Both the position numbers and the translations under genes were made by a program. A model generated the notes under the pieces. The model did not search any database. It was not told the DNA's origin and saw only the letters and a list, made by a program, of their open reading frames with translations. This document shows, one piece after another, positions 21,480 to 33,522 of a stretch of DNA of 64,000 nucleotides. How positions within the stretch are numbered: position 1 is the first letter of the stretch; the number at the start of each line of letters is the position of its first letter. The DNA lies in NCBI GenBank assembly GCA_022414725.1, contig CM039463.1, forward strand, positions 85,733,711 to 85,797,710. Direction: 5' to 3'. The stretch comes from Microglena sp. YARC. Lineage: Eukaryota; Chlorophyta; Chlorophyceae; Chlamydomonadales; Chlamydomonadaceae.

Positions 21480-22430
21480 CGGTAGACACAAGTTGCATGC
21501 AGCGTCGCAAGCGACATTAGCGAGAGGTGCTCGAGACGGAGCGACAGGTGGCAACGGAAGCGACTTAGTTACGAGACCGTTGGCTGACGTGTCAGGCTTC
21601 ATCGCGGTCAGACGGATGCGGATGGATGGACGGATGCGGATGGTCGGATGGTCGGTCGGTCGGAGGGACAAATTGGCAACCCTGGGGGCTCCCCCAGGGT
21701 ACTCCCGCCCCCTACAAGGGAGGGCTCCGCCAAAAATGTGTTGCAGAGACCTGCAGATACCCAGAAAATATAATTGTGTGATCCTGGCACAACAGCCAGG
21801 CCATCAGTCAGTCAATACAGTCAGGTCATATGTTAGTCAGCACTACACATTTGGGGGAACTTCAGCATCCTTGTCTGCACCCTTACGGCACCCTTCCCAC
21901 CCAGAATGCACCCTTCTCAACCAAATAAACGGGTGCTGTAGACCATGAGATTCAGAAGATATAGTTATGCAGCTCCCCAGTGTTTCCTTAGTTCCTTACA
22001 ATTGTAGAGATGTGAATTGTGAAAGAACCTCAGTTGTTGCAGAGCACTGTGCCTCAATTTTTGCAGAGTATGCATCTGTTCACCTGCCTGGCTTTACCAT
22101 AAAATGCACGAGCCACGATATACTATTGCCTAGTGAGTCAAAGCTTTCAACGCTATTCGAACGGAATCCTGTGTCGCTGGTGTGTAAGGAGACCCACATC
22201 CTGGGGTGAAATTCCTTTCACAACCAAATCCCCAACTGAAATTACTTCAGAGTGAGGCATACCTATGGGAAGTTGTGGGCAGTTTGTGGGCAGTTGTGCG
22301 TTTCTTCGTGTGCACTTTATGCGCATATGTGCTCATACAGAAATGCCAATTTTCTTGCTGAGTTGCATACTTGGCCATTGAGCCTAGCGCTCTGCTGCCC
22401 CTGCTGCACTTTTAAGAAGGGCAGTTTGTA
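21480..22430. other. 3' flank of the GT8-MT gene, no gene recognised
   Basis: Contains a short GGATGGTCGGTCGG run (21610-21665) and an AATAAA at 21924. The AATAAA could be a poly(A) signal but is 445 nt past the stop. No exon-like or transposon structure is visible. Confidence 0.4.
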
Positions 22431-22580
22431 CAAGGGAAGTGTAGTTGCTGAACATATCTTGCTAGCATTTAACCCATTTATCTTAACTTCAGGACGTTCG
22501 AATAATGAAGGTACGGGGTTCGAATCCCTACGGATGCGCTTTGGTGTTCTTGGTCGCTGTCAACCGCCGTGGTAGCTTGT
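22430..22580 (+). mobile_element. tRNA-derived SINE with a well-kept B box
   Basis: 'GGGGTTCGAATCCCTACGGA' contains a canonical Pol III B box (GGTTCGAATCC). It continues into the family body 'GGTCGCTGTCAACCGCCGTG' and is truncated soon after. The A-box region is degraded in this copy. Confidence 0.65.
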
Positions 22581-23164
22581 TATAGACCGACTTAATAAGT
22601 AACATAATATGTGTCTGTACTTGAGTAGGCAAAGCACGGGTCCCTGTTCCTACCAGGACCCGAGTTGTCTGCCGCCAGGCTTCTAGGCTAGCTATGGCCT
22701 ACACGCCACAATGCAGTACTGTGCTCTACAGACTGCATGTCTTTATCATCGCCCTCGTGCGACTAATTCTCTCTCTACTATTCCTGTAACGAGTTGAGCC
22801 TGCAGTGTCTCTCCCGATTATCAAATAGCTTTGTAGCACGAAATCTGTGGCTCAAGCCTGTTTTTATTTTGTTTGATAGCTTTGCATGGTAATGGGCGTT
22901 CCTGCTTCCGAACGGATTTCCAATCTTACAATCACTTTTTGGGGGTCTTTTGATGCTTTTCAAATGCAATCTTACGATAAAAAACGTAAGATTGTAGTCA
23001 ATTTTGACAAAATATGCTTGAAATGAGCTTGAAAGACGGAGAAACGTACAGATTGCGAATGTTACAACGTTGAAATGCCATATTTTGTAACAAAAGGTGT
23101 TAACATCAATTCGTGTCTTACAATTATAATTGTAAGAAATAAAGGGAAAGCGGACGGTTATAAG

Positions 23165-24570
23165 TCGGCAGGCAGAATTCAGATCATAATCGGGAGCACT
23201 GACAAACCCAACGAGCGAATGATTCAGAAAACATGTACTCCGCAATTTTTTTTTTTTTTTTTTGTACGCGCATACCCATAGTCCTCCGATCATAATCGGG
23301 AGCATTGTCAAACCCAACGAGCGAATGATTGAGAAAACCAAATTCGGAATACTCACAGTCCTCCCGATCATAATCAGGAGCATTGACAAACCCAACGAGC
23401 GAATGATTGAGAAAACCAAATTCGGAACACACACAATCCTCCCGATCATAATCGGGAGCACTGACAAACCCAACGAGCGAATGATTCAGAAAACATGTAC
23501 TCCGCATTTTTTTTTTTTTTTTTTTTGTACTCGGCATACCCTTAATCCTCCCGATCATAATCGGGATCATTGTCAAAACCAACGAACGAATGATTGAGAA
23601 AAACCAAACTCAGAATACCCATAGTCCTCCCGATCATAATCGGGAGCATTGTCAAACCCAACGAGCGAATGATTGAGAAAACCAAATTCGGAATACACAC
23701 AGTCCTCCCGATCATAATCGGGAGCATTGACAAACCCAACGAGCAAATGATTGAGAAAACCAAATTCGGAATACACACAGTCCTCCCGATCATAATCGGG
23801 AGCACTGACAAATTCAACGAGCTAAAGATTCAGAAAACATGTGCTCGGGACTTTTTTTTTTTTTTTTTTTTTTTTGTAGTCGGCATACCCATAGTCCTCC
23901 CGATCATAATCGGGAGCAATGACAAACCCAACGAGCGAATGATTGAGAAAACCAAATTCGGAATATACAGAGTCCACCCAATCATAATCGGGAGCATTGT
24001 CAAACCCAACGAGCGAATGATTGAGAAAACCAAATTCGGAATACACACAGTCCTCCCGATCATAATCGGGAGCACTGACAAACCTAACGAGTGAATGATT
24101 CAGAAAACATGTACTCCGCATTTTTTTTTTTTTTTTTTTTGTACGCGGCATACCATAGTCCTCCCGATCATAATCGGGAGCATTGTCAAACCCAACGAGC
24201 GAATGATTGAGAAAAACCAAACTCAGAATACCCACAGTCCTCCCGATCATAATCGGGAGCATTGACAAACCCAACGAGCGAATGATTGAGAAAACCAAAT
24301 TCGGAATACACAGAGTCCTCCTAGCATAATCGGGAGCATTGTCAAAACCAACGAGCAAATGATTGAGAAAAACCAAACTCAGAATACCCACAGTCCTCCC
24401 GATCATAATCGGGAGCATTGACAAACCCAACGAGCGAATGATTGAGAAAAACCAAACTCAGAATACCCACAGTCCCTCCCGATCATCATCGGGAGCATTG
24501 TCAAACCCAACGAGCGAATGATTGAGAAAACCAAACTCGGAATACACACAGTCCTCCCGATCATAAAAAA
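23165..24570. repeat. Palindromic 78-80-bp minisatellite, 16 units plus a truncated one
   Basis: Each unit has the hairpin CTCCCGAT-CATA-ATCGGGAG followed by 'CCCAACGAGCGAATGATT'. Four units (starting near 23182, 23445, 23789 and 24058) have a variant 'GATTCAGAAAACATGTACTC' ending in a T run of about 15-23, which marks a higher-order repeat of three to four units. Frames stay open on both strands only because most units are near 78 bp. Confidence 0.9.
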
Positions 24571-26560
24571 AATCAATCCTAAAACCAGTCAAAGAAAACT
24601 TGATCCACTGAATGCCTAGACGGAACAGGCAAAAGGGCTAAATTCTTCTGGGCTATGACATTTCATCAGTCATGCTATGCAAGCCAAGCAGGCCTCAACT
24701 ACACATCTTTGCTTTACCTATTGCAGTAATGGGCCACAAAAAACAAACCTAGTAAATAGGTAGGTGGCCGAGGTGGGCAAGAACACAGTAAAATAGAAGA
24801 ACTGCAGGTGTACATGATCCATATGTCAATGTCGTGTAAAGTACAATCACAACATAAACACCCAACCACACTCCCGGCAAAGATTAACCAATAAACAAGG
24901 CAACCTGTTGGCAAGCAGTAACTTGGTCAACACAGGCACAAGGCAGCTAAGACTGGGCTACAATTGCAGTCTACCACTACAATGCAATTCATAACCAAAC
25001 CAGACTCTATGGAAATCTTGGAACGGTAGCTAAGGATGCATGCCATATGGGTATGTAGTAATGTCCGCCAGAACTCTGACGCAGGTGCAGGCGGGTAACC
25101 ATCATGCAGGTAGGCCTCAGGAAGGTGCAGGCGGGTGCAGAGCTGTTCGCCAGTACTCCGGCGCAGGTGCTGGCCCGGCGCGTGTCCTGGTCTGGTCTGG
25201 CAGGTGCAGGCGGGTAACCGCCATGCAGGTAGGCAGACCTATCCAGTGCTCCGAGCGCCAGTGCTCCTGGCTATCTGCCCAGCATCCACCAGAGAAGGTG
25301 CTAGGCAGGACAGTGACAGTGAAATGCATTGCGCAAAGGGTGCGAGAATTAGAAGCAACTCGGGGGTTATTCACAACCACCCGGTGCTAATGCAGATGCG
25401 CAGCAAGGCGATGCAGAAAGCGAAAGGCAAAGCAGATCATGAGAACAGAGCTGAAGTGAATTCCCATAGCAGTGAAATGCATTGCGCAAAGGGTGCGAGA
25501 ATTAGGTGCTACTCGGTACCATGCAGGGCCAGGATGCGAAAGGCAATTTGCGCAAGGCATGAAAGGAGGTGAAAGCGCAAGGCAAGAAAAGAGGTGAAAG
25601 CGCAAGGCATGAAGCAAAGCCTTTTCCGACTTATCAAAAACAGTCTTTCATGCATGCGCAGCAAGGGGGGGCCCGGCAAGGGGGGTCAATCAATGCACAT
25701 CAAGGGGTCATGCAAAGGGGTCAAGCTGCCAGGTCATGCAAAGGGGTCAAGCTGCCAGAGAAGGTGCTGGGCATGGCAATCAATGCACAGCAAGGAGTCA
25801 TGCAAAGGGGTCAAGCTGCCAATCCATTGAGAAGGACACCAAGGCAGAGGCTGTGCAATCGGATGGAGACAATGTAGACATTGCTAAGGAGGAGGAGATG
25901 GAGGAGGAGGAAGATGGGGATGGGGGCATGGAGGAGGAGATTCTAGTGCAGCGATTGTACAGGCGCTGTTGTTACCCAACAAGTTAGCATTGGCCCTCTT
26001 TCTACAACGTGATAGCCTGTTCCCACAATCTAGAGTAGACAGTATTGTGTCAGGTAGCACCATGGCGTCACTTAGCACATGACCTGTCAGCACCAAGTGC
26101 AGAAGTTATCACCAATGGACTTGTTGGCAGCAGTGCAACATTAGCACCGTGCACAAGTTTGCACGAGTGTACTAGTTTGCCTTATCCAACACACATTTTG
26201 AGTGATTTCAGGATTCTAGGATGGCAGTTTGCAGATTTAAGGATATAAATTTGTGTTATGTACATAATGAGGCTATGAGGTATGAAATTATGAATAATAA
26301 GTCCTGAGTTAGGAGTTATTAGTTCTGACTTGTATAAGGTACATATAAGTTCTGAGTTGTGAGTTATACATAAGTGAGGTACACATAAGTACAGATTTCG
26401 GAGTCATAAGTACTAAGTTGTACTTTCGAACTGTTGAGTTGTGAGTTGTGAGATAAATAATTATGAGCAATGCGTTCAAGACTTTGTAAACAGCTTTCAC
26501 CTTCCTCTTGACTGTCCTCTACAATTGATTTTGTATTGGAATACTTCGAAGGAAATTTCT
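24570..26560. other. Inner region of the TIR element, no gene recognised
   Basis: Short direct repeats include 'GTGAAATGCATTGCGCAAAG' (25319 and 25470), 'CATGCAAAGGGGTCAAGCTG' (three times, 25709-25820) and GCAGGTGCAGGCGGGTAACC (25083 and 25203). 26285-26440 is a TAAGTTCTGAGTTGTGAG-like degenerate array. Lys/Ala-rich ORFs of about 100 codons show no family motif. Confidence 0.5.
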
Positions 26561-26629
26561 CTCTCTCCAAACGAGCAAATCAATGTTACAATTGAAATTG
26601 AAGGGAATAGTCTCTTTCTCCGGAATACA

Positions 26630-26823
26630 ACAAAACAATCTTACAAAATAAATTGTAAGATATTTTCGTAAAATACACAAAAAAAGCAAAATCAATTAAT
26701 TTACGAAAACGATCTTACAAAATAAATTGTAAGATATTTTCGTAAAATACACAAAAAAAGCAAAATCAATTAATTTGCGAAAACGATCTTACAATATTTA
26801 TCGTAAGATTTCAGTAAAATAAA
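26630..26823. repeat. Right subterminal palindrome array of the TIR element
   Basis: About two and a half units of ~84 bp, each with ATCTTACAA...TTGTAAGAT and 'AAAAGCAAAATCAATTAATT'. The left end has matching words at 22922, 22968 and 23111. Such motifs could be transposase-binding sites (inference). Confidence 0.7.
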
Positions 26824-26871
26824 AAATCCGTTCGGAAGCAGGAACGCCCATTTGGTCAAGCATCTGCGTGC

Positions 26872-27211
26872 TATCAGCATGTATAGCGGTGCTCTCACGC
26901 GTTTTATGACTTGGTGACTACTTATGTACTCCCATAGAACTATCGGCTCTCCTGAGCCAGCTTCCCGTGGGACTGAGTCATCTTGAGATGACTCAGTGGC
27001 AGCTTCCTGTCACCTACGTTCTGATCTCCTGTCTCATACGGTCTGATCTGTACCCTATTAGGTTCCTGTCTACCGTCTCCTTTCACCACGGGTGCCCCTT
27101 TATGGGTCTCCTGTGTCTGTAACGTTATCCTTGTCTCCGTGTATAGATTGGTGCGTCTGTTCCGCTGCTTTAATCTACTGTCCACTCTACCGGAGTGATT
27201 TCAAGCTGATA
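26872..27211 (+). repeat. 5' LTR of the copia element
   Basis: Starts TATCAGCATGTATAGCGG and ends TTTCAAGCTGATA. Differs from the 3' LTR at CCTATTAGG versus CCTGTTAGG and CACGGGTG versus CACAGGTG. The minus-strand 81-codon ORF here is an LTR artefact. The primer-binding site would begin at 27212 (GGTCATTGGGCTCC); the tRNA is not identified. Confidence 0.95.
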
Positions 27212-27248
27212 GGTCATTGGGCTCCTCATCACTACCACTGCTTTGATA

Positions 27249-29399
27249 ATGCAACTTCCGCGAGGGCCTCCTGCCGGCTTTGTGAAACTTACCAAACTTA
27301 ATGGTGTTTCATGGGCTCGTGGGATCCGCAGTGTCATTGTGAGCAATGGATGCGACCGAATCCTCCCAACGGGGGTGAAGGTTCCTCTAGATTGGCTAGA
27401 CGACTGCGCGCCAGCGGCCTCTGCTGCCGGAGAGGAGGGTCCTTCCGCCATCAAGGAAGTAACCCCCCCTGATCAATCCTCCAACTTTACGGTTCCTTCT
27501 CTCAATGTTCGACGCCTGTCCTCTGATGTTGAGGATGTCCTGATGAAGCTGTGTTGTGTACAGACACAGATCATCCGTTGTGCATCAGACCCGCAGCCTC
27601 ATTGCGTCCCCTTCAATTATGATGAAGACTACTCTACTACTACTGATGAGGAGGAGGACTTGAAGAGTGCTACGAGTGCTGACTTCGGTGGCGTGACCCA
27701 TCTGCTGCTGCCACTCGTGTCTTTGAGACTTCCGCTGTTTCACCGGTGTATGAGCCTGCTGATCAGCAGATGCCTAATCGAGAGCTTTCGCCTGTGTATC
27801 AGCCTCAGCCTTCGTCGGCGCCTCCCTTTGAGCCTGTTCCCCCGGCTTACCCGGAGGTGGCTAAGCCCACTTTCTTGAAGGGCTTTGCTTCTTTTTCCTC
27901 TGCATCTGCCCCCATGGAGCGTGGCCTCCCTGGCTACCACACTCGCTCTCGCGAGGCTGCTGTTTCCTCTGCACGCACCTCTGCTGCTGGTGCCTCCCTG
28001 GAACCCCCTCCGCCTCCGCCGGTGGAGCTGCCTCCTGCCCCTGGCCCTCCTCCTATGCTATATACGCGGTCATGCGAATCTTGGGAGCATCTGCTCACTG
28101 GTGGATCTCCTCCGACTTTGAACTTGCGGGACTACCGCCTGATCAACCAGGATCGACGGGATGGTGAGTCCTTGAACCGCTCTTTGTACGGTCGGATGGA
28201 TATGCAGGCTACAATGGCAAATGTTTAGTGTGAAGCTGAGGCATCGCCGAGTGATGGCTTTCTCTGAGCTTGGTACCAGGTGTCGTTCTTTTCTTGGTCC
28301 AGTCACTTCTGGGATTCTGTATCCCCCAGATCATGGTGTTTCCTTTGGTGGTACGAGGCGTAGTGATCACGAGAAGCTTGGTTATCAGTTTGTGCGAGTG
28401 CCTGTCCCTCTGTGTCCTGTTAGCCCAGATTTCGAGCTGCTTATGAGTGTTGCGAGGTCCATTCCTGTGATTAGGAACATAGACGACCAGCGCGCTCTTG
28501 ACGCTGGTCTTGCTGCGGAGTATTTCATGGACATTCGTAGGTCCTTGGCTCCTGTCCCTTCTGCGATTGGAGCTGGGTCTAATACCCTCATTCATGGTGA
28601 GTCTCGGTTTGATCCTGCACTGTTGGGGTTCAGTGCACTGCCTCTCGAACGTCAGGAGTTCATGTGTTTAACTATGATGCTCGCGAACATGGAGGACGAT
28701 ATGGCCAAGGTATACCAGGACTTTGCCACCCCTCGGGATATCCTTTTGGATATCCGGAAGACGCAGTCTGATGCCCTCGCCTCTAGAGTCCCTCTCATGC
28801 GTATCGAACTTCATAATGCGCACATGGGCCCTTCTGACCGTCTCGATGATTTCTTTCGCATGGTTCGCAGTCTGTGCACTGACCTCCGCAGTGCTGGACA
28901 TCCTGTCACTCAGCGCCACGCCATGGAAACCATTGTGAATGGGATCCGTTTGATCCGATTTGAATCGCTGCGGATCCAGTACGGTATGATGTTGGCTAAC
29001 AGACAGGCTGTCGATTACTGGTCTTGTCTGGAGGCATATAGGTCTCTCGACATTTTGAACATTGCTCTCCCCAGGTCCGACTCCAGGCATCCTGGTTGGT
29101 CCCGGGACGCTCCCCAGGTTCCTGCCAATGCTGCGATTCAGCGTGGGCAGGGATCTGGTTCTCAGGGTTCCGGTTCCAACAAGCGGCGTCTGGATTGCAC
29201 TTGGGGCCCATGCCTCAGCAAGACGACCCACTCGGAGGATCGCTGTTTCACGAAGCATCCGCACCTGCGTAAGACCAAGCCTGGTGCACCGGTTACCAAT
29301 CCGGTGCCCATGGCCTTGGCCCTTCCAGGTGTGCTTACTCCGCGGCAGCTGGCCTCCTTGCAGACTCAGATTGATGGGTATGCTTTGGACAAGAAATAG
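27249..29399 (+). pseudogene. copia gag (frameshifted)
   Basis: Gag is spread over three segments. The first frame runs from 27249 to ~27700, a Pro-rich part in another frame runs ~27700-28228, and a return to the first frame runs 28221-29399. It ends at TAG (29397). The core has LLGFSALPLERQEFMCLTMM and 'HMGPSDRLDDFFRMVRSLCT', a helical capsid-like segment. Near the end is a zinc-knuckle candidate C-x4-C-x5-H-x4-C (CTWGPCLSKTTHSEDRC), with non-standard spacing. The same frame continues past the TAG into protease. Confidence 0.8.
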
Positions 29400-32300
29400 G
29401 AGGTACGCTCTGTCCTTTTCTCTTGCACTGCGAAATTTTCAAATGTCTGCAGCCCGAGCCTGTCTGAGGGTGTCTGGCATGTTGATTCTGGAGCTGGGAC
29501 GTCAATCACAGGTGATATGTCTTTGTTCACTGTGTTTCATGCTTCTGAGACTGGGCCAGCAGTTAAATTTGGTGATGGTGTGGTTCAACGGTCTGTGGGT
29601 CAGGGTTCTATTGTGTTAGGTAGTGATTGGTTACCAACACCAATCACTTTAACCAATGTTCTCTACATCCCACACTGTCCGGTGAACCTCATGTCAGTAA
29701 ATGCTGTTGCCCATGCTCACAACTGCAAGATTTCTTTTGATAGTCTTAGTTGTACTGCCACACAGGGCTCTTCTGTTCTGTGGTCTTTCCCTGCCTCCAG
29801 TGATGGTGTGTAACAAGTTTGCATGTAGGCCTTGTCACACCCCTCGTGGCCGTTTGTATGGTGCTGAAGATTATCCAGCTTTTGCTCTTGATGTTGATGA
29901 GGATGGTGGAGTTGTGATCCCTACCACTCCTGAATGGTTGTGGCATAGGCGGCTGGGTCACCCTGGCTATGATGCCATGCACAACCTTGTAAGGAAGGGT
30001 TTGGTTCAGAACTTACCCTCACTCTCCAACAGGTGCAAAGACTGTCTAAGATCCCATGTGATGCTTGTCAGAAGGCAAAGGGAAAACGTATCCCTTTTCC
30101 TAAAGAAAGCAAAACTAGGATCCGTGCCCCATTACAACGCCTTCACTTGGACATCATGGGGCCATTTAATATTAGGGGCTTGCGTGGGGAGTTTTTATGT
30201 TCTGTGTCTCACTGACCAATACTCTGGCTATGCTGAGGTCTTGTGCTTGAGAACCAGGGATGAAGCACCCTTAGCAGTTCAAACTACCATCCTCAGATGG
30301 ATGACTCAGCTGCATGGATTTGTTTTCAAGTGTCTTAGGTCTGACAGGGCTAAGGAATTTATAGTGAAGTGGTTCGAGGATTGGTTAGAATCGGTTGGTG
30401 CTGTGCATGAATTGTCCATGGCTTACACTGCTCAGCAGAATGCGACTGTGGAACGGTACAATGGGGTCCTTCAGAACGTAGCTAGGAGCATTCACTTGGA
30501 GTCTAAGCTCACTAAGTCCTTCTGGCCCTATGCCTTCCTCGCCGCGTGTTACCTACGCAACCGGCTGCCTAATCAGGGTGACAAGACTCCTTATGAGTTG
30601 TTCTTTGGGGTTCTACCTGATGTATCGTTATTGCGCGTGTTCGGGTGCCCATGCTATGTTACCTTAGTGAATGGGAAGAAGCGCAATAAGCTTGACGAAA
30701 GGGCGTTATCTGGTAGACTGGTTGGGTATTCTCTGGTGAGTAAGGGTTATTTTGTTTGGGTTCCGAAGTTGCGCCAGGTGGTAGAAGAGTCGTGATGTGC
30801 TCTTCTATGAACAGTTTAGCTATAACTGTATCCCTGGGCTCTTTCCCTATGATGGATCTCAGTATTTTTTCTCGCACCCCTGCCGCTATCATCGGTAAAG
30901 GGCTTGATACTACTGACAATGTCCTGGCCCTTTACCAACCCCGATTGTTGACCGCTTTACTGGTCATGGGATGACGATGCGTCCCAGGCCAGGGTAATGA
31001 TGGTGCTGTATCGCGTGCGGCGGCATTGGGCCAGGGGGAGTCTGATGTTCCTTCAAGCTCTAATTTATTCGAATCTCAGGGGGTCGCCGGCCTTCCTCTG
31101 CGCCACGTTTCGTCGGTGAAGTCGTAGGATTAGGACAGCCTCGGGTCATAGTGGAACCTAGTACAGGTCCACTGCCCACTAGTCGCCACCCCCCGTCCAC
31201 CTATTCGGATAGCTCGCGGGAGTTGTTGATCACTTCACCCCCTGCTATACCTGGTGGTTTATACCGGACCAGGCATTGCGACGATGTGGCCGTCACAGAT
31301 GATGTGAGTGATGACCTCGAACACTGGTCCGGGTCAGATACTGGCTATATGGCTGGGGTGTTCCAGTGTACCCAGGCTTCGACGATTTAGAGGCAAAGGA
31401 GGCCGGCCTTGTTCAACCACGCATGAGTGCTGCGCTGGGGGCTTTATTACCGGTTACTGCTGATACTGCTGATATCCCGCTGCCCATGTACAAGTACACT
31501 GCTTGTACGTGGGGCTTTTATTTCTACCTCTACTGAACTCTCTTATAAAGCTGCAATGTTACCTACCAACCCTGACAGAGATCTCTGGCTGCAGGCTATG
31601 AAGGATGAGATGGCCTCCCTCCATGCTCATGGCACTTGGGTCCTCACTCCACAGCCTCCTAGGCAGAGGATTCTATCTGGCAGATGGTTATTTGTCAAGA
31701 AACATGGGGCTGATGGTTCTTTGCGTTTTAAAGCTCGTTTTGTAGTTCGTGGTTTTCTGCAACGTCCTGGGCTGGACTACCATGATGTGTATGCCCCCGT
31801 CTCCTCTAAAGCAGGTCTTCGTGTGCTCCTTGCTGCATCACTCATAGGAAGATGTTTGTGAGGCAGCTGGACATCAAGACTGCATTCTTGAATGCCAAGC
31901 TGGAACCTGGTCTGGACCTGTTCTGTTACCAGCCTGAGGGCTTTCATGAACTTGGTCCTGACAATGTTCCCCTTGTGTGCAAGCTGATTAAATCTCTTTA
32001 TGGTTTGAAGCAGGCACCCAGGCTTGGAGCAAAGATGTAAAGCAGGTTTTGGTTGCCCACGGTTTTACCATGTGCAAAGCTGAACCTGCTCTGTATTTCA
32101 GGAGGGATTCTACTGGTGGGTGGAGCTATGTCCTGACCTATGTGGATGACTTCATCTGTGATTTTTAGTGAGCTGCATAGGTATGCCTTGCTGATCGAGG
32201 CTATGGAAGCAGCTGGGTGGGAAGTCAAGGAAATGGGTGTACCTGTCCAGTTTCCTTTCATTGGACATGACTTGTACACTTGATTCTGACGGCAGGTGTG

Positions 32301-33114
32301 TTAAGATCAACCTCTCCCAGCACTCCTACATTGTTGAGCTGGTGGAGCAGTTTGGTCTCACTGCTGCTACCAAACCCAAGTTTTTCAGTTCCCATGGCCA
32401 AGTGCACTGTCACTGATCCTCCTGGAGAACCTCTGGCCTTTAATAGCCAGTACCTCTCTCTTGTGGGGGCTTTGCTGTACCTGGCTACCTGCACAAGGCC
32501 TGATATTTCTTTTGCTGTGAGCTACCTGTCCAGGTTTTCTGCTCAACCCACTGCCCCCCTGTGGGCTGCAGCCAAGCGCTTGCTTTTGTATTTGAGAGAA
32601 CATTCCCATCTGGGCCTCACTTACACTCACAGCCCTGGTTTCTCTTTTTACTGTCTTTAGTGACTCATCCTTTGCTGATGATGGGTCTGACAGGAGATCT
32701 CAGACTGGCTATGCTGTGCTTGCTGGAGGCTGCCTTGTGAACTGGATGAGCAAAAGGCAACCCACTGTTGCTGTTAGCTCCAGTGAGGCTGAGTATCAGG
32801 CCCTGTCTCAGACTGCCCGGGAGGTACAATGGTTGAAAAATTTGAGAATTGATCTAGGGCTGCCTTGTGACCTGGTCACCATTCAGGGTGACAACTTGGG
32901 GTCCTTGAGCTGGGCCAATGACTGTCAGCTGCTCCCTCGCAACAAGCACAATGATGTCATCCATCACTATATCCAGGAGCTGGTGGAGGATGGCCAGGTG
33001 GATGTTGCCTATGTTAACACTAAGGACAACTGTGCTGACCCCTTCACCAAGCCCCTTGATCCTATGGTGTTCTGGCGTTTCATTCGCATGTTTGGAATGA
33101 CTGCTTCTCCTTAA
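29400..33114 (+). pseudogene. copia pol: protease, integrase, RT, RNase H (multiple frameshifts)
   Basis: The protease motif VDSGAGTS lies at 29481. The integrase zinc finger has H-x4-H at 29944-29961 and CDAC at 30057-30068 in a different frame. The integrase core has LDIMGPF, SDRAKEF and QQNATVERYNG. RT has the segment LDIKTAFLNAKLEPG and YVDD at 32139-32150. RNase H has SSSEAEYQAL and 'FTKPLD' and ends at TAA 33112. Breaks include stops at 29811, 30793 and 32166 and frame changes near 30025, 30205, 31850 and 32030. As written no intact polyprotein can be made. Its encoded product would copy and insert the element. Confidence 0.9.
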
Positions 33115-33514
33115 ACCAATTTTTTTTGGTTACATGTATTCTAGAATTTTGGTTACATGTATTCTGGAATTTTTGGTTACTTTGAAGGGTTTCTTTGGTT
33201 ACATTTAGAGTTTCTTTAAGTTATCATTGATTGGCATTAGGTTCCTATTCCCGGATCGGGTTTTCTATACCGTTGTTACCCGACTTTGATATTTAGTTGT
33301 CCTCTTATATCCACTTGGCAAATTTTGGTTCTTTGCCTTGCTTCATACCTTCCCTTACACCCTTTGGGTTTCATTTGAAGTTTCTCTCGATTTTTTTTCC
33401 CGGAGTTCTTTGATTTTTTTTTTTTTTTTTTTTTTTTAATTTAATTTGTTACATATAGTTCTATGTCACCAGTGCCATAGGTGGAGTAGTACTAATGTAT
33501 TTCACCTGTGTCAT

Positions 33515-33522
33515 AGGTGGAG
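33515..33522 (+). promoter_or_regulatory. Candidate polypurine tract
   Basis: TAGGTGGAG abuts the 3' LTR start, where plus-strand priming would occur. The same 'CATAGGTGGAGTA' is present 39 bp upstream (33474). Weak because the tract is short and interrupted. Confidence 0.4.

Larger units (their letters stand above)
22891..26852. mobile_element. 3.96-kb non-autonomous TIR element carrying a palindromic minisatellite
   Basis: Perfect 29-bp inverted repeats lie at 22891-22919 and 26824-26852. The outer end reads AATGGGCGTTCCTGCTTCCG and continues AACGGATTT. The element is flanked by TGGT (22887-22890 and 26853-26856), a candidate 4-bp target duplication. Subterminal regions carry repeated palindromes of the form ATCTTACAA-loop-TTGTAAGAT. 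Inside are the 16-copy minisatellite (23165-24565) and about 2 kb of unrecognised sequence. No transposase-like ORF was seen. The superfamily is unassigned. Confidence 0.75.

Noticed and set aside
23165..24570. Possible CRISPR array (regular ~79-bp units with palindromes)
   Set aside because: There are no unique spacers: the whole unit is repeated, units sit in a eukaryotic TIR element and no cas genes exist.
26940..27185. 81-codon minus-strand ORF, repeated at 33591-33836
   Set aside because: Identical in both LTRs of the copia element; an accident of LTR sequence.
29397..29399. Evidence for a reassigned stop codon
   Set aside because: The TAG in copia gag and the TAA in the methyltransferase are isolated; other ORFs end at ordinary TAG/TGA/TAA and degraded rungs contain all three stops.
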